Source of the DNA: a bacterium
GTDB lineage: Bacteria > Patescibacteriota > Minisyncoccia > Phycocordibacterales > UBA918
Length of the DNA stretch: 10,760 nucleotides
Assembly: GCA_027487145.1 (NCBI GenBank)
Contig: JAIYEC010000036.1
Coordinates: 1-10,760, forward strand
Reading direction: 5' to 3'
Below the pieces are notes generated by a model. The model had not been told where the DNA came from, searched no databases, and worked only from the letters and a program-made list of their open reading frames with translations. This document shows, one piece after another, positions 5,744 to 10,760 of the stretch. Position numbers and translations under genes: made by a program. How positions within the stretch are numbered: position 1 is the first letter of the stretch; each line of letters opens with the position of its first letter.

Positions 5744-7081
5744 ATGGGAGATTTGTTTAAAGTTATCTTTGGACGCTATGCCGGTAAGCTTTTTCTGATA
5801 CTCGGGCTTGGATTAATCATCTATCTGTTTACCTTCACCGGAATCAATCCTATTCCTGTCTTTACACTTCTTGTCGCACTCTCACCAATCTGGGTGCCGC
5901 TTACACTGTTTCATATTTTCTTTGAACGGTGGCAAGATTACACTGGGCTAAAGTTTCAAGACAATCAAGGACGCGTAACCCTATGGATTAAGCCTCCGCA
6001 AGAGGTATTTAAATCTCCTGAAGCCATGGAGAGTGTTTTTTCGCAACTCTACAATAGCTACTCACGAGATAATCTCATACAGACGTACATAGACGGTAAA
6101 CGTCCACTTACCTTTAGCTTTGAACTTGCCACTGTGGACGGTGAGGTTCGATTTTATGCAAATGTACCAAAAGTTAAAGTTAAAAATGCCTTGGAGTCAT
6201 TACTCTACGCCAACTATCCTGGAATTGAAATTGTAGAGTTACCGGTTGATTATTCTGCCGAAGTTAAGAATGATTTAGACAAGCACGACTTCATGGGCTT
6301 TCACTTTGTGAAAAAAGATGATGAAGTTCTGCCAATCAAAACCTATATTGAGTTCGGTCACGACCGAATGCCAAAAGAAGAAGAAAAATTTGAACCAATG
6401 GCTCCACTATTGGAACACTTAGGGAAATGTAAGCCACATGAGCGAATCTGGATCCAGTGGCTCTGCACTCCGCACGTGAAGCAAGATTTTAAAAATGGAT
6501 TTCTCGAAAAAAAAGGTACGTGGGAAGCAGCCGGAAAAGCTAAAATTAAGGAAATGATGGCGGCCGAGCGAAGTTCTGATCCAGATAATCCTGCTACGCC
6601 ATCACGCCTTACCCAAGGTGAACGAGATACTATCGCAGCGATTGAACGGAATATCGGAAAGTACGCATATGAAGTATCGATTCGAGCTATGTACATCACG
6701 TTAGATAAAACTAAGTTTGATGGAGACATGATTGGTCCAATCCTTCGAGGTATGTCACAGTGGGATATTATTGGTAGAAATGGCGTTGGACTCAAGTGGC
6801 GAACTGACTTTGACTGGAACATGATTAGTGACCCAACTGGTAGTAAGAAAAAGTATTACAAAAAACGAGAGCTTGATTTTTACAAGGGCCGCAACTGGAT
6901 CGATGGAGACGCTAAAGGACACGGTGATGCACCAAAAGTAATGTCAGCTGAAGAGCTAGCTAGCATGTATCATATCCCGGGTAAATCAATCATCACCCCA
7001 AGTCTTTCAAGAGTAGACGCAATCAGAAGAAACGCACCAAGTAACCTTCCAACCGGTATACCAACGAACCTATGGCAATAG
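5744..7081 (+). CDS. Membrane-anchored protein, partner-like part of VirD4/HerA-type systems (DUF8128-like)
   Basis: A 445-residue protein with two N-terminal membrane segments (about 13-33 and 36-60), a long cytoplasmic part and no P-loop. Residues 85-330 appear alpha/beta with repeated strand segments (LTFSFELATVDGEVRFYANV; YEVSIRAMYITLD). The C-terminus, MSAEELASMYHIPG then TPSLSRV and PSNLP, resembles the linker that in many CPR proteins stands just before a VirD4/TraG/HerA-like ATPase domain. Here the protein stops at that point, so the ATPase, if any, is encoded elsewhere. A place in a type IV secretion-like or DNA-pumping membrane complex is inference from that resemblance; the DUF8128 label is from memory and should be treated as tentative. 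The last 10 bases overlap the start of mltG, so the two are translationally coupled. Confidence 0.6.
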   Translation: MGDLFKVIFGRYAGKLFLILGLGLIIYLFTFTGINPIPVFTLLVALSPIWVPLTLFHIFFERWQDYTGLKFQDNQGRVTLWIKPPQEVFKSPEAMESVFSQLYNSYSRDNLIQTYIDGKRPLTFSFELATVDGEVRFYANVPKVKVKNALESLLYANYPGIEIVELPVDYSAEVKNDLDKHDFMGFHFVKKDDEVLPIKTYIEFGHDRMPKEEEKFEPMAPLLEHLGKCKPHERIWIQWLCTPHVKQDFKNGFLEKKGTWEAAGKAKIKEMMAAERSSDPDNPATPSRLTQGERDTIAAIERNIGKYAYEVSIRAMYITLDKTKFDGDMIGPILRGMSQWDIIGRNGVGLKWRTDFDWNMISDPTGSKKKYYKKRELDFYKGRNWIDGDAKGHGDAPKVMSAEELASMYHIPGKSIITPSLSRVDAIRRNAPSNLPTGIPTNLWQ

Positions 7082-8073
7082 AATTAGACTCAACCTCAAT
7101 GAATATCGAGCAGACCAAACAACAAAAAGACATGTGGCTATTATTATTTCTCCTGGTTGCACTGTTGTCAGGAATTTTCGTGCTCTATGCGTATTTTCTT
7201 AATTCACCGGTTGTAACTGGTGAGTGGCCACGGTCAATTACTGTTGAACCTGGAACTTCGGTAAAGGAAATAACCAAAAATCTAGAAGCTGAACAGATTG
7301 TTCACTCAAAAGAATTACTCTATTTCGCGATTACACTGCTACACAATCCTGAAGACATCAAAGCGAGTACCTATGTATTTGAGGAGCCGTTGACAACACT
7401 TGCAGTGGCTAAACGATTGGTAGCCGGAGACTTTGATAGTGACCTTATCAAATTCACACATCGCGAAGGTGAGCGAGCAACCCATATTGCAATAGAAGCA
7501 GAAGCAGTACTCGACAATTTCGATACACAAGCTTTTTTGGCCCGTGCGGTGCCACTAGAAGGGAAGTTGTATCCTGAAACCTACTTTATCCCTAAGACGT
7601 TTACCGCAGACGAACTGATCGATTTAATGCTTGAATCATTTGAAAAACACGTGCAATCCGAACTGGACAGTAGCTCTTCAGACCTGACTCATGATGAAAT
7701 ACTTATTCTTGCTTCAATTCTAGAGCGCGAAGCAAACTCACCAGAATCAATGGCGATGGTCTCAGATATTCTTCAGCGTCGCATGAAAGAAGGCATGCCG
7801 CTACAGGCAGACGCCTCTATTGAGTATATCCTTGATAAACCCCTTAAAGAACTGACTCCTGAAGACCTCCGTATTGATTCTCCCTACAACACATACACTA
7901 ACCGCGGACTGCCACCGACACCGATTGGAAACCCTGGCATAGAAGCAATCAAAGCTGTATTGAATCCGATTCCTTCTAACTATGTGTTCTACATCACTGA
8001 CAACGACGGAGTCTTCCATTACGCCGTAACCTACGACGAACACAAACAAAATATTGAAACATATCTGCGCTAG
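7072..8073 (+). CDS. mltG: Endolytic murein transglycosylase MltG (YceG family)
   Basis: A 333-residue protein. It has a short cytoplasmic N-terminus, one membrane anchor (about 21-43), a LysM-like segment (VEPGTSVKEITKNL, about 58-72), and the YceG catalytic domain. That domain shows EGKLYPETYFIP (163-174), LILASILERE with the catalytic glutamate at 218, MPLQADASIEY (242-252) and the signature SPYNTYTNRGLPPTPIGNPG (270-289). MltG cleaves nascent glycan strands near the membrane and helps set strand length. All family motifs are present and the length is usual (E. coli 340). ATG 7072 overlaps the stop of the preceding gene by 10 bases and lacks an SD, which fits coupled reinitiation; ATG 7099 is an alternative start that would keep the anchor. 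The pairing suggests both proteins act at the inner face of the envelope. Confidence 0.95.
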   Translation: MAIELDSTSMNIEQTKQQKDMWLLLFLLVALLSGIFVLYAYFLNSPVVTGEWPRSITVEPGTSVKEITKNLEAEQIVHSKELLYFAITLLHNPEDIKASTYVFEEPLTTLAVAKRLVAGDFDSDLIKFTHREGERATHIAIEAEAVLDNFDTQAFLARAVPLEGKLYPETYFIPKTFTADELIDLMLESFEKHVQSELDSSSSDLTHDEILILASILEREANSPESMAMVSDILQRRMKEGMPLQADASIEYILDKPLKELTPEDLRIDSPYNTYTNRGLPPTPIGNPGIEAIKAVLNPIPSNYVFYITDNDGVFHYAVTYDEHKQNIETYLR

Positions 8074-8101
8074 CACTATAGCAGTGCCATTAAGGAATAA
8101 T

Positions 8102-8110
8102 TATGATACT
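8102..8110 (+). promoter_or_regulatory. Candidate -10 for mnmA
   Basis: TATGAT (8102-8107) overlaps GATACT (8105-8110), which is 8 bases before the mnmA ATG. There is no recognisable -35, and a weak hairpin (GCACT/AGTGC, 8073-8087) lies upstream. mnmA could instead be read through from mltG, 45 bases away. Confidence 0.35.
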
Positions 8111-8118
8111 TTGTAGCC

Positions 8119-9180
8119 ATGAAAAAGAGACAAACTGTCTTTGTGGGGCTCTCTGGTGGTGTTGATTCGTCTGTTGCGGCCCTCCGTCTAAAAAAACAAG
8201 GCTTTCATGTCGTTGGTGTTTTCATTAAAGTCTGGCATCCGGATTTTATGGTCTGCAATTGGGAAGCTGAGCGACTTGATGCTATGCGGGTAGCCGCACA
8301 CCTTGATATACCATTTCTTACCTGCGACGCAGAGGCAGCGTATCGTGATGAGGTAGCGTACTACTTTATTGAAGAGTACAAGGCTGGACGTACACCAAAT
8401 CCAGATGTGCTTTGTAATAAGGAAGTGAAATTTGGAGCGTTTCTTCAGTTTGCGAAAGAACGAGGAGCTGACTTTATTGCAACCGGCCACTATGTTGAAC
8501 GAAAAGAAGGACCTCTTGGGGCCGAATTACACCGTGGGCAAGATCCTAATAAAGATCAATCATATTTCCTCTGGTCGCTCTCGCAAGACCAACTTGATAT
8601 AGCTCTTTTTCCAGTGGGCGACACACCTAAAGAGCAGATTCGAAAAGAAGCTACCCAAGCTGCCATCCCAACTGCCACTAAAAAAGATAGCCAGGGTGTC
8701 TGTTTTCTTGGACATATCGACATCAAAGAGTTTCTTTCACATTACACAAAACTAGAGAAAGGAGATGTTCTTTCACCTGACGGTACCGTAATTGGATCAC
8801 ATGATGGAGCGTTAATTTACACTATCGGGCAACGCCACGGATTTTCACTTACTAATCACGACACAGAACGAGAAACAGTGTATGTCACAGCAAAAGACAG
8901 TACCGCAAATACCATTACGGTCTCTCCACAAAAGATAGTCACAACACAAGCGGATACCTTCACGCTTCACTCCTATATCTTAAGAAAAGAACTAAAGGTC
9001 GGAGATGTGTGTGAAGCGCAGTTCCGCTACCGACAAACTCCTTTTGCAATCGAAATAGTAGCAATGGATGAAGACCAACTTACGCTGAAAGTTCTTTCAG
9101 AAGTTGAGGTACCAGCATCGGGTCAATCGTGTGTGATTTACGACCGCTCTCTGTGCATTGGAGGTGGTATGCTTACCTAA
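8119..9180 (+). CDS. mnmA: tRNA-specific 2-thiouridylase MnmA
   Basis: A 353-residue cytoplasmic enzyme that activates U34 of tRNA-Lys, -Glu and -Gln with ATP and inserts sulfur at position 2. The PP-loop SGGVDSS is at 12-18. TPNPDVLCNKEVKFG carries the nucleophile Cys99, ATGHY is at 121-125, GQDPNKDQSYFL at 140-151, and SQGVCFLG carries the second catalytic Cys195; these correspond to E. coli Cys102 and Cys199. The C-terminal beta domain includes YTIGQRHG and ends RSLCIGGGML. All catalytic residues are present and the length is normal. There is no SD. The stop lies 2 bases before the ATG of the nuclease gene, so the two are almost certainly cotranscribed and probably coupled. I see no sulfur-carrier or desulfurase gene nearby. 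Confidence 0.97.
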   Translation: MKKRQTVFVGLSGGVDSSVAALRLKKQGFHVVGVFIKVWHPDFMVCNWEAERLDAMRVAAHLDIPFLTCDAEAAYRDEVAYYFIEEYKAGRTPNPDVLCNKEVKFGAFLQFAKERGADFIATGHYVERKEGPLGAELHRGQDPNKDQSYFLWSLSQDQLDIALFPVGDTPKEQIRKEATQAAIPTATKKDSQGVCFLGHIDIKEFLSHYTKLEKGDVLSPDGTVIGSHDGALIYTIGQRHGFSLTNHDTERETVYVTAKDSTANTITVSPQKIVTTQADTFTLHSYILRKELKVGDVCEAQFRYRQTPFAIEIVAMDEDQLTLKVLSEVEVPASGQSCVIYDRSLCIGGGMLT

Positions 9181-9182
9181 GC

Positions 9183-10016
9183 ATGGTTCAAATTTTAGTC
9201 ACAAAAGCCGACGGCACAACGGAATATTTTAAAATTGAAAAACTACGGAGGTCATTGCGCCGAGCTGGTGCCAGTCCTGACGAAGTAAATGCAATTGTAT
9301 TGCAGATTTCTTCGATACTACGCGACAAAATGCAGACGCAAGAAATTTATCGAGAAGCATTCACACTCCTGCGACAACAGCAGGCACCGGTAGCAGCACG
9401 ATATTCACTCAGACGGGCGCTCTTTAGTCTTGGGCCAACCGGATTCCCCTTTGAACTATTTCTCGCAAAACTATTTGAGAAAGATGGCTACAAAACCCAA
9501 ACCGGTATTATGATTTCTGGCTCATGCGCAGAACATGAAATAGATGTAGCAGCGTATCGCGAAGATCACAGCTTTGTCGCAGAAGCAAAATTCCATTCCC
9601 GGCCAGGCGTAAAATCTGATTTGCAGGTAGCCATGTACTCATACGCCAGACTCCTTGATCTTAAGGCTGCCAAAATATGCACCGAGGATATTTGTGGTAT
9701 TAGAGAATTTTGGCTTATTACAAACACGAAGTTTACCTCAGCTGCTGAGCGATATGCCGAGTGTGTCGGGGTCAAACTCCTTTCATGGGACTATCCAAAA
9801 CACAACAATCTCCATGACCGAATTCAAAAAGCTGGTGTTTACCCAATTACTGTCCTTCAGAGCCTGAACACGTCACAAATCGAGTCATTGATTGCCAGAA
9901 ATATCGTTGTTTGTGGGGACATTGTGGAACGCCCACACCTTCTTCGCCATCTCCACCTATCGACCAAAAAACATGAAGCTGTCATGGCTGAAGTAGCTGC
10001 CATTTGCACTTCTTAA
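9183..10016 (+). CDS. ATP-cone plus Mrr-like (PD-(D/E)XK) nuclease fusion
   Basis: A 277-residue soluble protein with two recognisable parts. Residues 1-85 are an ATP-cone (VTKADGTTEYFKIEKLRRSLRRAGA, then AARYSLRRALFSLG), the nucleotide-sensing fold of ribonucleotide reductases and NrdR. Residues 88-165 are a restriction-endonuclease-like domain of the Mrr/type IV sort: FELFLAKLFEKDGY with Glu91, then EIDVAAY with Asp121 and FVAEAKFH with Glu134 and Lys136, which supply the metal-binding D...ExK core. Residues 166-277 are unassigned. The domain order is known in other bacteria, but the role is not established; nucleotide-regulated DNA cleavage (defence or repair) is inference. ATG 9183 lies 2 bases after the mnmA stop; a GTG at 9129 in the same frame would add 18 residues from inside mnmA that do not fit the ATP-cone. 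The GGAGG at 9160-9164 is too far upstream to be a good SD. Confidence 0.85.
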   Translation: MVQILVTKADGTTEYFKIEKLRRSLRRAGASPDEVNAIVLQISSILRDKMQTQEIYREAFTLLRQQQAPVAARYSLRRALFSLGPTGFPFELFLAKLFEKDGYKTQTGIMISGSCAEHEIDVAAYREDHSFVAEAKFHSRPGVKSDLQVAMYSYARLLDLKAAKICTEDICGIREFWLITNTKFTSAAERYAECVGVKLLSWDYPKHNNLHDRIQKAGVYPITVLQSLNTSQIESLIARNIVVCGDIVERPHLLRHLHLSTKKHEAVMAEVAAICTS

Positions 10017-10041
10017 ATCGTAGCAGGGAAGCAGGGGAGCA

Positions 10042-10066
10042 CCTTGTCAATATTGGCAAGGTTTTT
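10042..10066 (+). terminator. Hairpin terminator with T-run
   Basis: CCTTGTCAAT (10042-10051) pairs with ATTGGCAAGG (10052-10061), with one T-G wobble, and is followed by five T's (10062-10066). It ends the mnmA-nuclease unit. The stem is self-complementary to its centre, so a few central bases form the loop. Confidence 0.85.
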
Positions 10067-10079
10067 ACGGTGATATAAT
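10053..10079 (+). promoter_or_regulatory. Promoter with perfect extended -10
   Basis: TGATATAAT (10071-10079) is a perfect extended -10. TTGGCA (10053-10058) could be the -35 but at only 15 bases spacing, and it lies in the right arm of the terminator hairpin. Predicted transcription starts near 10086, giving a leader of about 34 bases to ATG 10120. Confidence 0.7.
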
Positions 10080-10119
10080 GGCTGCATTACACAAATATTC
10101 AGAAAATCATAAAATTCGT

Positions 10120-10623
10120 ATGGCAGATGTAGAAACACAAGACAGCCAAAAGACTCTCGTAGCTTTCGTTGTCGGACTCCTTATCGGTGGTATGCTCGTA
10201 TGGGCATTCTCAGGTCCAGCTGATGAAAAGAAGAAGGACGCTATGAAGACAGACGAAATAACTGCTTCAACTACAACCGAAACCACCGATTCATCTGCTC
10301 CAGCAACAATGGAAGTTGGAGAAGCAAATATTAAGGTTGCTGACCAGGATGCAGGTATGTCAGTCAAGATTGATAGCGCTACGTATCCAGTAGAAGAAGG
10401 ATGGATCGCTGTGCGTGATTACCAAGACGACAAAGAAGGTTATGTACTTGGGGCAGTTCGTTTCAGTAAGGCAGATGGTCTCAACCCAATGGACATTGTT
10501 CTCACTCGTCCAACAGTAGCTGGACAAAAGTACGCTATCTCACTCTATGAAGAAGGAGGTGACAACGACTGGGGAGGTGACAAGAAGCTCGATGGTATCT
10601 TCGGTACCTTCATGGCTAAGTAA
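10120..10623 (+). CDS. Membrane-anchored DUF7282-like surface protein
   Basis: A 167-residue protein. After an 11-residue polar start comes one membrane segment (about 12-30, LVAFVVGLLIGGMLVWAF), then a Lys/Asp- and Ser/Thr-rich linker (31-66), then a beta-rich domain (70-165). The domain runs VADQDAGMSVKIDSATYP, GWIAVRDY, YVLGAVRF, MDIVLTRP and YAISLYEE, the strand order of DUF7282 domains found in extracellular archaeal and bacterial proteins. The domain is probably outside the membrane, held by the uncleaved N-terminal anchor. The function is unknown. An in-frame ATG at 10078 overlaps the -10 box, so it cannot be used from this promoter; ATG 10120 is chosen instead. There is no SD. A strong hairpin follows the stop, so it is a single-gene unit. 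Confidence 0.75.
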   Translation: MADVETQDSQKTLVAFVVGLLIGGMLVWAFSGPADEKKKDAMKTDEITASTTTETTDSSAPATMEVGEANIKVADQDAGMSVKIDSATYPVEEGWIAVRDYQDDKEGYVLGAVRFSKADGLNPMDIVLTRPTVAGQKYAISLYEEGGDNDWGGDKKLDGIFGTFMAK

Positions 10624-10651
10624 TCTCTTAGGATAACTACTTAAAATAAAC

Positions 10652-10679
10652 AACCACCGGACTAAGGTCCGGTGGTTTT
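10652..10679 (+). terminator. Perfect hairpin terminator
   Basis: AACCACCGGAC (10652-10662) pairs perfectly with GTCCGGTGGTT (10667-10677) around a TAAG loop, ending in TTTT. It closes the DUF7282-like gene. Confidence 0.9.
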
Positions 10680-10680
10680 G

Positions 10681-10722
10681 GTTCGTCCTGCGGAACGAAC
10701 GATCTGCCTGCTTAAGCAGGCA
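10681..10722. repeat. Two further tandem hairpins
   Basis: Directly after the terminator are two more inverted repeats. GTTCGT...ACGAAC spans 10681-10700 with inner CC/GG pairing, and TGCCTGCTTAAGCAGGCA (10705-10722) is a perfect 18-base palindrome. The remaining 38 bases to the window edge show no gene that can be supported. They may mark the convergent end of a minus-strand gene beyond the edge, or be an intergenic repeat element. Confidence 0.6.
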
Positions 10723-10760
10723 TTAGCGGTTAATCAGAGAGTAGTTTGCTAAAGAGCGAT

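Noticed and set aside
8073..8087. Hairpin GCACT/AGTGC as an mltG terminator
   Set aside because: A five-base stem without a T-run is too weak to call.
2185..9180. Recoded TGA (glycine) as in some CPR lineages
   Set aside because: leuS and mnmA have no in-frame TGA and all conserved glycines are encoded by normal codons.
9129..9182. GTG start extending the nuclease gene into mnmA
   Set aside because: The extra 18 residues are the out-of-frame reading of the conserved mnmA end and do not extend the ATP-cone.
10078..10119. Upstream in-frame ATG for the DUF7282-like gene
   Set aside because: This ATG overlaps the perfect TATAAT box, so the mRNA from that promoter cannot contain it; the next ATG at 10120 also begins right before the membrane anchor.
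10730..10759. End of a minus-strand gene at the right edge
   Set aside because: Two minus frames stay open to the edge with stops at 10730-10732 and 10723-10725, but only about ten codons are visible and no motif can be recognised.

Overview
The window is most consistent with a chromosomal segment of a Candidate Phyla Radiation (Patescibacteria) genome, probably of Parcubacteria type. Support comes from the company of small families common there: DUF3467, a DUF5671-like membrane protein, a region-4-only sigma-like protein with HARE-HTH, a VirD4/HerA-partner-like membrane protein and DUF7282. Other support is compact spacing, moderate G+C and few Shine-Dalgarno (SD) sites. The taxonomic call is inference. 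The standard bacterial code works throughout: leuS and mnmA run full length with no in-frame TGA.

Left part (1-1143). The 3' end of ychF enters from the left and ends in a strong hairpin. A short accessory stretch follows. It holds a minus-strand 89-codon winged-helix-like gene with a textbook SD, then a second, decayed copy of the ychF 3' end (an exact 20-bp direct repeat, also followed by a GC-rich hairpin). Next come a minus-strand 48-codon membrane peptide with a good SD, and a minus-strand DUF3467 gene. The repeat pair looks like the footprint of an insertion at the ychF 3' end.

Middle (1144-5670). A DUF5671-like membrane protein with a pseudopilin-like outer domain ends in a perfect terminator. 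Then comes leuS (leucyl-tRNA synthetase), followed at once by a strong extended -10 promoter for a regulator. That regulator pairs a sigma70 region 4 with a C-terminal HARE-HTH but has no sigma region 2.

Right part (5679-10760). After a long perfect terminator there is a membrane-anchored protein related to partners of type IV secretion-like ATPases. It overlaps mltG (endolytic murein transglycosylase) by 10 bases, so the two are likely coupled envelope genes. mnmA (tRNA 2-thiouridylase) follows and sits 2 bases before an ATP-cone plus Mrr-like nuclease gene. A terminator that overlaps the next promoter separates these from a surface-anchored DUF7282 protein. The window closes with three tandem hairpins.

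Across the window, four genes (816-1079 minus, 1144, 5744, 8119) carry an -ATACT hexamer 7-8 bases before their ATG and have no SD, suggesting leaderless transcription. The two minus-strand small genes near the ychF repeats instead have strong SD sites. No rRNA, tRNA, CRISPR array, transposase or integrase gene was seen.
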